The notes beneath the pieces were generated by a model. That model did not search any database and had not been told where the DNA came from. It was given only the letters and a program-made list of their open reading frames with translations. The position numbers and the translations under genes are program-made. DNA of 64,000 nucleotides from Streptomyces pseudovenezuelae (GTDB lineage Bacteria > Actinomycetota > Actinomycetes > Streptomycetales > Streptomycetaceae): assembly GCF_029892565.1 (NCBI RefSeq), contig NZ_JARXVH010000016.1:124001-188000 (forward strand), written 5' to 3'. This document shows, in pieces, positions 49,126-58,428 of this stretch (its first letter is position 1; every line of letters begins with the position of its first letter).

Positions 49126-50181
49126 GTGCGGACAACAACCGGCTGGCAGGCGGACGGCTCGACCACGACCCTCCGGCGTACGCAGCTGAAGCGACGCGAC
49201 CTGCGCCCCGACGACCTCGCGGTCCGGGTCGACTACTGCGGCGTCTGCCACACCGATCTGCACGCCGTGCGCGGCCATGACGGCGAAGCGGGCCGCCCGT
49301 TGGTGCCCGGGCACGAGTTCACGGGCGTGGTGACCGAGACCGGGCCCGCGGTCACCGGCTTCTCCGTCGGCGACCCCGTCGCGGTCGGCAACATCGTCGA
49401 CTCGTGCGGCGAGTGCCCCATGTGCCGGGCCGGTCAGGAGAACTTCTGCCACGCCTTCCCGACCCTGACCTACGACGGCCTCGACCGACAGGACGGATCG
49501 ACCACCTTGGGCGGCTACTCCCGCGAGTACGTCGTCCGCGACCGGTTCGCCTATCCGCTGCCCGCCGCCCTGGACCCGGCCGCCGCCGCTCCCCTGCTCT
49601 GCGCCGGCGTCACCGTCTGGGAACCCCTGCGCTCCCTGGGAGTCGGGCCGGACAGCCGGGTAGCCGTGGCGGGTCTGGGCGGCCTCGGCCACCTCGCGGC
49701 CAAGTTCGCCGTGGCGCTCGGCGCGCGGACCTCCGTCATCAGCCGCTCACCCGACAAGGCCGACGACGCCCGCCGCCTCGGCGCCCACGACCTCATCGTC
49801 TCCACGGACCCGGATTCGATGGCCGGCGCACGTGACCGCTTCGACGTCGTCATCGACACCATCTCCGCGCCGCACGACCTCGGCCCGTACCTGCGCCTGG
49901 TCGCCATGGACGGCACACTCAGCCACCTCGGCCACCTCGGGCCGGTCACCGTGGAGACCATCGACCTGCTCATAGGCCGCAAGAAGCTCAGCTCGGCGGG
50001 CAGCGGCGGCAGACCCGGGACCGCCGCCATGCTGGCCTTCTGCGCCGAGCAGGGCATCACCGCCGACATCGAACTGCTCCCGTCGGCACGGGTGAACGAG
50101 GCCCTCGACCGCCTCGCCCACAACGACGTCCGCTACCGCTTCGTCCTCGACCTGTCCGACCTGGATGGGGACGTGGGCTGA
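49126..50181 (+). CDS. Zinc-dependent alcohol dehydrogenase
   Basis: This 351-residue medium-chain dehydrogenase has YCGVCHTDLH with Cys38 as catalytic ligand, GHEF with His63/Glu64, the structural zinc loop Cys94/97/100/108 and Rossmann GLGGLGHL. It is near the YahK/cinnamyl-alcohol group that reduces aldehydes with NADPH. GTG 49126 has AAGGAG 7 bases upstream. The adjacent TetR and twin operators suggest induction by a reactive aldehyde. Confidence 0.93.
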   Translation: MRTTTGWQADGSTTTLRRTQLKRRDLRPDDLAVRVDYCGVCHTDLHAVRGHDGEAGRPLVPGHEFTGVVTETGPAVTGFSVGDPVAVGNIVDSCGECPMCRAGQENFCHAFPTLTYDGLDRQDGSTTLGGYSREYVVRDRFAYPLPAALDPAAAAPLLCAGVTVWEPLRSLGVGPDSRVAVAGLGGLGHLAAKFAVALGARTSVISRSPDKADDARRLGAHDLIVSTDPDSMAGARDRFDVVIDTISAPHDLGPYLRLVAMDGTLSHLGHLGPVTVETIDLLIGRKKLSSAGSGGRPGTAAMLAFCAEQGITADIELLPSARVNEALDRLAHNDVRYRFVLDLSDLDGDVG

Positions 50182-50302
50182 GCAGTCCGTCCGGATAGCG
50201 TCGCCGGTCGCACATCACGACGTCGGCCGGCGACGACCGGACCGACTGACACCTCCCGAACCACCCGTCCGAGGGCCGACAGCCGCCGACAAAGCGCCCC
50301 GG

Positions 50303-50713
50303 TCACTTCGTCAAAGCGATCAGCACCCCAGCACCCAGGAAGACCACCGACGCGCACGAGACAAACACGACCGGACCCACCATGTGCCGCCAGATGCCCA
50401 CGCGGGCGGTCTGTGGGTTGTGCGCGAGGTATACGACCGGCACCTCTCGGCCGGTGGCCAGGCCCATGCCGGAGCCGCGCATCCGGGACGTGAACTCGAC
50501 CCGGTAACCCCGCTGGTCGGCGAACGCGATCACCGGTGCCCAGGTGGGTCCGGAATCGCGGCCGTCGACGCGCACGTTGTCCACGACGACGCCCCGCGTG
50601 CGGATGCCGTGTCTCCGTAATCGCCGGATCAGCACGGCGTCCCGCACCGCCACCGTGAAGAGCAGCAGGCCGACCGCCGCGCACACCGCGATGCCGAGAG
50701 TTCCGTCCGCCAC
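50303..50713 (-). CDS. DUF3592 membrane protein
   Basis: This 136-residue protein has a membrane helix near each end (IAVCAAVGLLLFTVAV, VVFVSCASVVFLGAGVLI) and a beta-rich middle with RTRGVVVDNVRVDG and VVYLAHNP, matching DUF3592. GTG 50713 puts the first helix near the N-terminus; the longer frame to 50836 adds a polar stretch without signal character. The function of the family is not known. The adjacent gap 50714-50984 holds no other gene that I can see. Confidence 0.75.
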   Translation of the reverse strand: MADGTLGIAVCAAVGLLLFTVAVRDAVLIRRLRRHGIRTRGVVVDNVRVDGRDSGPTWAPVIAFADQRGYRVEFTSRMRGSGMGLATGREVPVVYLAHNPQTARVGIWRHMVGPVVFVSCASVVFLGAGVLIALTK

Positions 50714-50984
50714 GTCGTCGCCTCTTTCGTTCTCGCCTGTCCCAATTCGCCTGTCCCACCAGGCACTTAAGCCCCTTGCGACAGGGGACGCATCGCCTTC
50801 CTGTTCGGTTGCGGGACTGGTGATCCCGTTCTTCACGGGGCCCGAAGGGGTGCTTCAGGGGCGGTCCGAGTCGACTGCTGGTGGTCGGGAGTTCACGGCG
50901 AACCAGGGGTAAGGGCTTGCTTTAACGGGCCGTGACCGTAACTCTTCACCCACAAGGTGCCTTTGCTCTGGGGGGAGTTGGCGC

Positions 50985-52181
50985 ATGAACGGCACAATTG
51001 ACGGGTTCCGCTATGGTGCGGTGACCCCGGTGGCGGCCTATTTGATGGCCTGCCTGGGAGGGGCGCTGGGGCTGCGGTGCATCGTCCGGTCCCTGCTCGA
51101 CGAAGAGTCCTGGAAGCCCGGTTGGCTGGCGCTCGGTGCCGCGTCCATCGGCTGCGGCATCTGGACCATGCACTTCATCGCGATGCTCGGCTTCCAGGTC
51201 GAGGAGACCGGGATCCGGTACAACGTGGGTCTGACCGTCCTGAGCCTGGGGGTGGCGATCGTCGTGGTCGCCATCGGTGTGTTCATCGTCGGCTATCTGG
51301 GCGCCGGCAGGACGACGCTGGCGGTCGCCGGTGTCATCACCGGGCTCGGCGTCGCCGCGATGCACTACCTCGGCATGGCGGCGATGCAGCTCAACGGGGA
51401 CATCCAGTACAGCGTGGTCACCGTCGCCCTGTCCGTGCTGATCGCGATCGTCGCGGCGACCGCCGCGCTCTGGGCCGCCGTCTCCATCCGAGGTTTCCTG
51501 ACGAGTCTCGCGGCCAGCCTGGTCATGGGGATCGCGGTGTCCGGCATGCACTACACCGGCATGGCCGCCGTGGCCGTGCATGTGCACAGCTCGGGCAACG
51601 GGTCCTACTCGGGCGACTCGCCCACCTCCCTGCTGCTCCCGATGCTGCTGGGACCGGCGGTCTTCCTGCTGCTGGCCGGCGTGGTGGTTATGTTCGACCC
51701 GCTGCTGGTGCTCGGCGACGGCGAGTGGAACCGGAACCCGTCCGCCTCGTCCCGCCGCTCGGCCGGGAAGACGTCCGCCGCGGACGATCCGGCCGAAGGG
51801 CCCGGTGCTCGATCCCGCGGCACCCTCTTCGACCGGACCGACGCTCCTGCGCGACCTGGCCCGGACGCCCACGCATCCACTGGATCCACATCCCGGCAGT
51901 CTCGCGTCGCCTCCGGAGGACGGCACCGGGATCCGTCGCGAGCCGCCCCCGGACGCCCTCAGGCACCCACCGGGACCACCGGCTCCGGACGTCCCACTGG
52001 GGCGGCCAACGGCTCGGGCGCGGTGCGCCCTCCGGAACCGCTCCGGACGACCACATCCGCGCCCAGGTCCGCGCCCACATCCGCGCGTCGGCAGGGACCG
52101 CCCGCCGGTCCTCCGCAGGGACCCTACGGTCCCCCGCAGCCGGCGCCCCGCCAGGCCCCGCCCCGCGCCCAGGAGTGGTGA
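50985..52181 (+). CDS. MHYT-domain membrane sensor protein
   Basis: This 398-residue protein has about seven helices over residues 15-240. It has MHF in helix three and MHYLGMAAM and MHYTGMAAV later, the MHYT motifs proposed to bind copper and sense O2, CO or NO. The last 150 residues are Pro/Ser/Arg-rich, disordered and probably cytoplasmic. No kinase or cyclase domain is attached, so a partner must relay any signal. It is a single gene. Confidence 0.88.
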   Translation: MNGTIDGFRYGAVTPVAAYLMACLGGALGLRCIVRSLLDEESWKPGWLALGAASIGCGIWTMHFIAMLGFQVEETGIRYNVGLTVLSLGVAIVVVAIGVFIVGYLGAGRTTLAVAGVITGLGVAAMHYLGMAAMQLNGDIQYSVVTVALSVLIAIVAATAALWAAVSIRGFLTSLAASLVMGIAVSGMHYTGMAAVAVHVHSSGNGSYSGDSPTSLLLPMLLGPAVFLLLAGVVVMFDPLLVLGDGEWNRNPSASSRRSAGKTSAADDPAEGPGARSRGTLFDRTDAPARPGPDAHASTGSTSRQSRVASGGRHRDPSRAAPGRPQAPTGTTGSGRPTGAANGSGAVRPPEPLRTTTSAPRSAPTSARRQGPPAGPPQGPYGPPQPAPRQAPPRAQEW

Positions 52182-52260
52182 GCCACCCGGCCCACGCGCC
52201 TGCCGGTCTGTCGGCCCACCGGCCACCCGACCGCTCGGCCCACCCGGCCGTCCGGCGCCG

Positions 52261-54540
52261 TCAGTTCGGCGCGCCGGGCGGCACCCGCGGCAGCGGATCG
52301 AGGCGGACCGACCCGGTGTCGGACAGGAAACGGCCGATCAGGTCGGCGGCCTCACGCCCGCCGTCGTCGTCCCGCCGGCGCGCCTCCTCGGCGAACCGGC
52401 GCAGGGCGGCGCGCAGTTCCGTCCGGGCGGTGGCGTGCAGGGTGCCGTCCCGGGCGACGGTCAACAGGTGGTTGAGGAGCGTCCAGTCGGCCGCCTGCTG
52501 CACCGCCACACCGCCGCGCACCCCTGCCGGGACCGGATCGATACGGCGCCAGGTGGTGGCCAGAAGCGCGTCGACCACCTCACTGACGCCCGGCACGGCG
52601 GGGTCCGTGGCGTGCTGCCAGACGACGCGGTTCAACCGGGCCGGTTCCAGGAGCTGTTCGGTGACCAGGGTGACAGCGGCGCCGACCGCTCCGATGGGGT
52701 CGAAGATCCGGCCCGCGTCGGTGTCGAGGTACTGGTCGGAGCGTCCGTAGCGGATGGCGGGCGGAGTGAGCGTGTCCAACACGGCGTCGGGCAGGGCGAG
52801 TTGCTCGGCACGCAGGAGCGAGACCAGCCGGGCGAGCGCCCGTTGCTGGGTGGAGGCGTCGACGACCTCCGTACCCCGGCTCGCGCCGGGCCCGTCGCCC
52901 GCGAGGCCGTACGCGTACCGCACTCCTCCGACCAGCCGCGCCACCGCGGCCACCTCGTGCCGGTGCAGGAGGTACAACAGCGCGAATCGTTCCTCGAGTT
53001 CACCGGTCTGCCGCTCGGGCGGCAGCACCCCGCGCGAGAACCCGTCGAGCGCGATACGGCGGACGCGCGTCATCGTCTCCAGGGCCTGTAGCGGATGTGC
53101 GGCCGTCACCCAGGGCACGCCGTCGGCATGGGCGACGTGCGGTCCTTGGCCGTCGTCGTCGGAGACGTAGGCCAACTCGGCGGACTCCCGGCGCAGTCGG
53201 GCGAGTTCGGCGGCCTCGTCCGCGAACCGCCCATAGGCATGGGCGACGAGGAAGTGGTCCCACGGCCCGAGCCCCGTCGTGTACGCGGTGGCCAGATCGA
53301 TGCGGCCGTCCTCGCCGACGCGGACGCGGGCATGGGGGTAGTCCATGACGGACGGCTTCGGGTGGGCCGTACTGGCGAAGTTGTGCATGAACCCGAGTGC
53401 GTGGCCGATCTCGTGCGCGGCGAGGTGGCGTAGCCGGGCGAGGACCAACTCCTCGACGGCGGCCAGGCGTTCGGCTTCGTCGGGTTGGCCGTACGGGGCG
53501 AGCAGGGCTTCGCCGAGTGCGCGGACCTGCTCGACGCGCTGGGAGCCGAGCCGTACCCGGGCGTGCAGGATCTCGCCGGTGCGCGGGTCGGTCAGCCCCT
53601 GTCCGAGGGACCAGCCGCGGCCCGCCCGGTGCACCCACACCACGCCGTTGACACCGGGTTCGTACGGGTCGAAGCCGTCGCCGCCCGCTTCGACGCGGTA
53701 GGCGTCGGGCAGGCCGATGGCGGCGAACGCGTCCTGCCACCAGTTGCCGCCCTCGACCACGGCCGACCGGAAGGGTTCGGGGACGGCGGGGTCGACCTGG
53801 AACACGATGGGGGCGGCGCCGGGGCCTACGCGGAAGCGGGGCTGGACCTTCACCTGGGTGTCGGCCGTGCCGACGCGGCCGTGGTCGGCGTATCCGACGC
53901 CGTAGCCGCCGGAGGCGGGGTGGAAGCGGCGTACCGGCATCGGGTCGGCGGGCAGCCGGATCAGGTTGAGCTGCTGTACGACCGTCACGGCGCGCGGGTC
54001 GGCGGCGACCGCCCGGATCGCGGCGCCGCGGCCGGGACCGCGGAAGGTGAGGAGCGCCGGCAGGCGGATGCCGGTGGGGCCGGAGCGGCTGTCGGCGACG
54101 AGCGGGAGGCTCAGGGACGCGTCGACGGCGTACTCCCCCTGCTCCTTCTCGTGCAGGTGCTCGGCGATCCGGTCGTGGTCGGCGAGGACGAGCCCGGTCG
54201 CGTCCACGACGGCCGCCCCGTTCTCCTCGCGCAGCACCCGGCCGCTCCACACCACGGACATGGCGAAGGACTGCTGCCCGGCGCGCACGGCGGCCTCGTC
54301 ACCCGACGTCAGGAAGTGCTTGTTGCGTACGACGAACAGGACCCGGTCACCGGTCCGCCGGAACTCCGCGAGTCTCGCCTTGCCCGCCCGGCCCCGGTCC
54401 AGCCACAGCTCGCTGGAGCCGAGCCCCTGGGAGAGGGAGACGGTGAGCAGGAACGGCTCGTCGAAGTGGCGGATGCCCAGGAGCAGCCGGTCACCCGGGA
54501 GTTCGGCGTCGGTGACGAGGTCGATGAAGTCGGCCGGCAT
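52261..54540 (-). CDS. Metzincin-type zinc metalloprotease, DUF4953-like
   Basis: This 759-residue protein has HEIGHALGFMH (His376, Glu377, His380, His386), the extended metzincin motif, and a downstream Met-turn VMDYPHA. The long N-terminal beta-rich half (FLVRNKH, NLIRLPADP) fits the DUF5117/DUF4953 proteins described as zinc-dependent metalloproteases. There is no signal peptide. ATG 54540 is supported by AAAGGG upstream. It is divergent from a flavin oxidoreductase. Substrate unknown; the large size is normal for the family. Confidence 0.88.
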   Translation of the reverse strand: MPADFIDLVTDAELPGDRLLLGIRHFDEPFLLTVSLSQGLGSSELWLDRGRAGKARLAEFRRTGDRVLFVVRNKHFLTSGDEAAVRAGQQSFAMSVVWSGRVLREENGAAVVDATGLVLADHDRIAEHLHEKEQGEYAVDASLSLPLVADSRSGPTGIRLPALLTFRGPGRGAAIRAVAADPRAVTVVQQLNLIRLPADPMPVRRFHPASGGYGVGYADHGRVGTADTQVKVQPRFRVGPGAAPIVFQVDPAVPEPFRSAVVEGGNWWQDAFAAIGLPDAYRVEAGGDGFDPYEPGVNGVVWVHRAGRGWSLGQGLTDPRTGEILHARVRLGSQRVEQVRALGEALLAPYGQPDEAERLAAVEELVLARLRHLAAHEIGHALGFMHNFASTAHPKPSVMDYPHARVRVGEDGRIDLATAYTTGLGPWDHFLVAHAYGRFADEAAELARLRRESAELAYVSDDDGQGPHVAHADGVPWVTAAHPLQALETMTRVRRIALDGFSRGVLPPERQTGELEERFALLYLLHRHEVAAVARLVGGVRYAYGLAGDGPGASRGTEVVDASTQQRALARLVSLLRAEQLALPDAVLDTLTPPAIRYGRSDQYLDTDAGRIFDPIGAVGAAVTLVTEQLLEPARLNRVVWQHATDPAVPGVSEVVDALLATTWRRIDPVPAGVRGGVAVQQAADWTLLNHLLTVARDGTLHATARTELRAALRRFAEEARRRDDDGGREAADLIGRFLSDTGSVRLDPLPRVPPGAPN

Positions 54541-54684
54541 GCGTGCCCTTTCGGAGAGAGGTGCTCGACGTGATCCTTTCAGGCATGGCACTCCCGGCGC
54601 GGGGCGGGAACAGCGGGAACACTTCGTACGGCGATCCGGTTGGCACTGCCGTCCGGACATGATCGAAGAACGACGGAGGAGCCC

Positions 54685-55716
54685 GTGCCACCGACCTCAC
54701 GCCCCTTGCGCAAGCTGGGCTTCCTGACCATCGGCCTGTTCGACGAGGCCGATCCGCGCAAGGGCCACGAGTCCACGCTGGAGATCATCGAACTGGGCGA
54801 ACGACTCGGCTTCGACAGCGCGTGGCTGCGCCACCGCCATCTGCAGTACGGCATCTCCTCCCCCGTCGCGATCATGGCGGCGGCCTCGCAGCGCACCAGC
54901 CGTATCGAGCTCGGCACGGCGGTCATCCCGCTCGGCTGGGAGAACCCGCTGCGGCTCGCGGAGGATCTGGCGACGGTCGACATCCTGTCCGGCGGGCGTA
55001 TCAACCCGGGCGTCAGCGTCGGCCCGCCGATGCACTTCGACCAGGTCAAGGAGGCGCTCTACCCGGACACGGCCGACGCCGAGGACTTCAGCTACGAGCG
55101 GGTGCGGCGGCTGTTGGACCTCGTGCGAGGCAAGAGCGCGACCGACTTCAGCGGCGTCGAGGGCATCGAGGTCTTCTCGGACCGGGTGCAGCCGCACTCC
55201 CCCGGCCTGAGCGGTCGCCTCTGGTACGGCGGCGGCAGCGTGAGCTCGGCGCGGTGGGCCGGGGAGCACGGCATGAACTTCCTCACCAGCAGCGTCGTCA
55301 GGGCCGACGGACCGGAGGAGAAAAGGGACTTCGCGGAGATCCAGCTCTCCCACATCCGCGCCTTCCGGGACAGCCACCCCGACGGCGAGGCCGCCCGTGT
55401 CTCCCAGGGCCTGGTCGTCATCCCCACCGACTCCGCCTCGCCCGAACAGCGCGCGAAATACGAGGAGTTCGTGGCCAAGCGGACCCCGCGCACCACATCA
55501 CCGCAGGGACCGGCGGGGCTGCTGTTCGCGCCGGACATCGTCGGCACCTCCGAGGAGATCGCCGAACGGCTTCACGCGCACGCCGCGTTCCGCGAGGTCG
55601 ACGAGGTCGCGTTCGCCCTGCCGTTCACCTTCGAGCACGAGGACTACGTACAGATCCTGACCGACATGGCGACGAAGCTGGGCCCGGCGCTGGGCCGGCG
55701 CCCCGCCGCCGGTTAG
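54685..55716 (+). CDS. LLM-class flavin-dependent oxidoreductase
   Basis: This 343-residue luciferase-like TIM-barrel protein has the early LGFLTIGLFDEADP, the conserved LGTAVIPLGWENPLRLAEDLATVDILSGGR, and a late VVIPTDS segment. Members reduce or oxidise ketones and halogenated or sulfonated compounds with reduced flavin. GTG 54685 has GGAGGA 4 bases upstream. It is a single gene with a terminator directly after it. No desulfonation cluster is nearby, although the TauD-like gene downstream is also often linked to sulfonate use. Confidence 0.88.
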   Translation: MPPTSRPLRKLGFLTIGLFDEADPRKGHESTLEIIELGERLGFDSAWLRHRHLQYGISSPVAIMAAASQRTSRIELGTAVIPLGWENPLRLAEDLATVDILSGGRINPGVSVGPPMHFDQVKEALYPDTADAEDFSYERVRRLLDLVRGKSATDFSGVEGIEVFSDRVQPHSPGLSGRLWYGGGSVSSARWAGEHGMNFLTSSVVRADGPEEKRDFAEIQLSHIRAFRDSHPDGEAARVSQGLVVIPTDSASPEQRAKYEEFVAKRTPRTTSPQGPAGLLFAPDIVGTSEEIAERLHAHAAFREVDEVAFALPFTFEHEDYVQILTDMATKLGPALGRRPAAG

Positions 55717-55718
55717 CC

Positions 55719-55737
55719 GGCCGGTCGGCGACCGGCC
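55719..55737 (+). terminator. Terminator hairpin between LLM and TauD-like genes
   Basis: GGCCGGTC (55719-55726) pairs with GACCGGCC (55730-55737) with a 3-base loop GGC, directly after the LLM stop codon. It lies in the gap between two convergent genes. Confidence 0.7.
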
Positions 55738-55773
55738 CACCAGCGTCCCACCGGCCTCCGCCCCACCAGCACC

Positions 55774-56889
55774 TCACCAACGGCCCGGCTCAGTCCCCAC
55801 GATCGGCTCGGACGGCTTGCCGTCCACACCGACGGGCACGTCGCCCGTGAGCATCACCCGGTGCATGATCCGGGGGTGGCCGAGGTGGGCGTTGTCGCTG
55901 GGGGCGAGGTGGATGGTGGCCCGGTTGTCCCAGAAGGCCACGCTGCCCGGCTCCCAGCGGAACCGGACCGTGTACTCGGGCCGGGTCGCCTGCTCCAGCA
56001 GCATGTCGAGGATCGCGGCGCTCTCCGGGCGGGAGATGCCGGCGATCTGCTCCAGGTAGTAGCCGTTGACGAAGAGCACCCGCTCCCCCGTCTCGGGGTG
56101 GACGCGCACCAGCGGGTGCACGGAGGCGACCTGGTGGTCCAGCAGATGACGTGCGTAGGAATCGTCGCCGGGCCGCGGCTGGTAACCGACGCCCAGCCGG
56201 TGCTCGGCCCGCAGTCCGGCCACGAACTCCCGTACGGGGCCGGAGAGTCCGGCGTACGCGGCGGCCAGGTTCGACCAGGTCGTGTCGCCCCCGTAGGGCG
56301 GTACTGTCTCGGCGCGCAGGATCGTCGCCGCCGGCGGGTCGATGCGGGCGCCGTGGTCGCAGTGCCAGCCGCGCAGCAGCGTGTGCCGCCGCCGTTGCAG
56401 CCACTCCTCGTGCCCCATCCCGAACTTCCCGCCCAGCTCCAGCCGGTCGGCGGTCGTCTCCACCTCGGGAAAGTCCGGCGGCGAGGCGCTCCCGCGCCTG
56501 CCCAGCACCACGGGCTCGCCGAACCGCCGAGCGAACGCGACGTGCCCCGCATGGTCCAGCCGCTGCCCCCGGAAGAACACCACCTTCCAGCGCAGCACCG
56601 CCGCCCGGATCCCGGCGACCACGGCCTCGTCGAGATCGCCGGCCAGATCGACGCCGCTGATCTCGGCACCGATGTGCCCGGCGACCGGATTCACCTCGAT
56701 CCCCGAAGCCTCGATCTCCGAGGCTCCGATACCCGAGGTTCCAGTCCCCGCAGCTCTGGTCCCTTCGGCTCTGGTCTCCGCGGCTTTGATCTCCGCGGCT
56801 TTGGCCTCCGCGGCCTCGATCCCCGGAGCCGCGGCCCTCGCGGCCCCTATCTTCGCGGCCTGACCCGCCATGTCCCGCCCTGATGTCAT
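55774..56889 (-). CDS. TauD/TfdA-family Fe(II)/2-oxoglutarate dioxygenase with repeat leader
   Basis: This 371-residue dioxygenase has the first iron motif WHCDHGARI (His176, Asp178), the late HRVMLTGD with the distal His, and RRFGEP early on. The family hydroxylates alpha-carbon sites of taurine, sulfonates, phenoxy acids or amino acids. Residues 22-66 form nine pentapeptide repeats (xGIEA/AExKA type) not seen in ordinary TauD, encoded by a 15-bp minisatellite at 56692-56826. ATG 56889 has GGAG upstream; a later in-frame start would still include the repeats. Confidence 0.88.
   Translation of the reverse strand: MTSGRDMAGQAAKIGAARAAAPGIEAAEAKAAEIKAAETRAEGTRAAGTGTSGIGASEIEASGIEVNPVAGHIGAEISGVDLAGDLDEAVVAGIRAAVLRWKVVFFRGQRLDHAGHVAFARRFGEPVVLGRRGSASPPDFPEVETTADRLELGGKFGMGHEEWLQRRRHTLLRGWHCDHGARIDPPAATILRAETVPPYGGDTTWSNLAAAYAGLSGPVREFVAGLRAEHRLGVGYQPRPGDDSYARHLLDHQVASVHPLVRVHPETGERVLFVNGYYLEQIAGISRPESAAILDMLLEQATRPEYTVRFRWEPGSVAFWDNRATIHLAPSDNAHLGHPRIMHRVMLTGDVPVGVDGKPSEPIVGTEPGRW
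56692..56826 (-). repeat. 15-bp minisatellite encoding nine pentapeptides
   Basis: Nine 15-base units run head to tail within the TauD-like gene, read on the minus strand as PGIEA, AEAKA, AEIKA, AETRA, EGTRA, AGTGT, SGIGA, SEIEA and SGIEV. Units are diverged but share the codon pattern (gcg/tcg)(gag/ggg)(atc/acc). Such arrays change copy number by slippage, without shifting the frame. Confidence 0.85.
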
Positions 56890-57042
56890 ACGTGCTCCGA
56901 TGGTCGTCCGTCGGCTCCCAGGAGGGTTCCCGGGAAGATCGTCTCAGCCTTTGCCACGCGTGACGACGGTGCCGTCCGGTTGAACGCCGCTCGCCCTATC
57001 CGTAAGGGTGGATGTACGACACAGTCGAGGAAAGGCCCCACG

Positions 57043-57873
57043 GTGATCAGCATCCCGACGCACACGCTCAACGACGGCACCACGCTCCCCGCCGTCGGCC
57101 TCGGCACCTGGCCGATGAGCGACGCCGAGGCGGAACGTGCCGTCTCCGAGGCCCTCGGCCTGGGCTACCGCCTGGTCGACACGGCCACCAACTACCGCAA
57201 CGAGTCCGGAGTGGGCCTCGGTGTCTCCCGCAGCGGGGTCCCCCGCGAGGAGGTGGTGGTGACGACGAAGCTGCCGGGCCGCCACCACGGCTACGAGGAG
57301 ACGCTCACGTCCTTCGAGGAGTCCCGGCGTCGCCTCGGCCTGGAATACGTGGACCTGCATCTGATCCACTGGCCGCTGCCCCGCGTCGACAAGTACGTCG
57401 ACTCCTGGCGCGCCATGATCAAGCTCCGCGAGGACGGACTGGTCCGCTCGATCGGCGTCTCCAACTTCACGGCCGAGTACATCGAGCGGCTGGAGAAGGA
57501 GACCGGGGTCCTGCCGTCCGTGAACCAGATCGAGCTGCACCCGTTCTTCCCGCAGGAGGAACTGCGCGCCTTCGGCACCGCCAAGGGCATCGTCACCGAG
57601 AGCTGGAGCCCGCTCGGCCGCGGTTCTAGCCTGCTAGAGGACCCGGTGGTCATCACGATCGCCGAGGCCTTCGGTGTGACGCCCGGCCAGGTGATCCTGC
57701 GCTGGCACACGCAGTTGGGGGCGGTGCCGATCCCGAAGTCGTCCAACCCCGAGCGGCAGCGTGAGAACCTCGACATCTTCGGGTTCACCCTGGGCGAGGC
57801 CCAGATGCGCGCGATCGCCGACCGCGCGCACCGGCGTATCGGCGGGGATCCGGAGGTGCACGAGGAGTTCTGA
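57043..57873 (+). CDS. Aldo/keto reductase
   Basis: This 276-residue NADPH-dependent AKR has the tetrad Asp46, Tyr51, Lys76 and His109 (VDTATNY, TTKLPG, LIHWP), and the late cofactor loop IPKSSNPERQREN. It belongs to the 2,5-diketo-gluconate reductase-like branch. GTG 57043 is chosen because GAGGAAAGG at 57026-57034 is well spaced; the frame to 56980 reads an unlikely leader. It is divergent from the TauD-like gene. The substrate is unknown. Confidence 0.92.
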   Translation: MISIPTHTLNDGTTLPAVGLGTWPMSDAEAERAVSEALGLGYRLVDTATNYRNESGVGLGVSRSGVPREEVVVTTKLPGRHHGYEETLTSFEESRRRLGLEYVDLHLIHWPLPRVDKYVDSWRAMIKLREDGLVRSIGVSNFTAEYIERLEKETGVLPSVNQIELHPFFPQEELRAFGTAKGIVTESWSPLGRGSSLLEDPVVITIAEAFGVTPGQVILRWHTQLGAVPIPKSSNPERQRENLDIFGFTLGEAQMRAIADRAHRRIGGDPEVHEEF

Positions 57874-57993
57874 ACCGCGGGGGGCACCCACGATTTCGCG
57901 CCGGTTTCGATCATTCGGATCCCAACCACCCTTCCGGGCCCCTATGTTCACGGCGGAACCCGATCTTCGTCCCTCGTCCTGGAAGGTCTCCGC

Positions 57994-58428
57994 ATGCGCA
58001 ACGCGCTCCGTACCGCCGTCGTCGGGGCAGTCGTCTCCGGCACCGTCCTGACCGGCGGCTCCGCCGGCGCCACCCCTCCGGGCCCGGGGGTGACCGCCCG
58101 GCTGATCAGCCAGACCACCGTCGGGGACACCGACTACGTCCTGCGGGAGATCACCGTTCCGCCGGGCCAGAGCACCGGCTGGCACTACCACGACGGCCCG
58201 GTCTACGGCTTCGTGCAGAAGGGGACGCTCACGCACTATCACTCGGACTGCGCCCAGGACGGCGTGTATCGGAAGGGCAGCACCGTGCGTGAGGCGGGCG
58301 GCCCGAGCGATGTGCACATCGGCCGCAACGAAGGTTCCGCGCCGCTGGTGCTGGACGTGCTCTACGTCCTGCCGCACGGCGCGCCGTTCTCGGAGGACGT
58401 GCCGAACCCGGGCTGCTCGTTCGAATGA
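57994..58428 (+). CDS. Secreted cupin-domain protein
   Basis: This 144-residue protein begins with a signal peptide (RNALRTAVVGAVVSGTVLTGG...AGA) and continues as a small cupin. GWHYHDGPVYGFVQKG carries two metal-binding His, and a late His lies in VHIGRNEG. Two Cys in the mature part could pair outside the cell. Single-domain secreted cupins are mostly of unknown role. It is convergent with the SpoIIE-type regulator and ends next to its stop. Confidence 0.82.
   Translation: MRNALRTAVVGAVVSGTVLTGGSAGATPPGPGVTARLISQTTVGDTDYVLREITVPPGQSTGWHYHDGPVYGFVQKGTLTHYHSDCAQDGVYRKGSTVREAGGPSDVHIGRNEGSAPLVLDVLYVLPHGAPFSEDVPNPGCSFE

Noticed and set aside
51740..52181. Possible frameshift in the MHYT C-terminal tail
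   Set aside because: All frames here give Pro/Arg-rich low-complexity sequence and none gives a recognisable domain, so a disordered tail is simpler.
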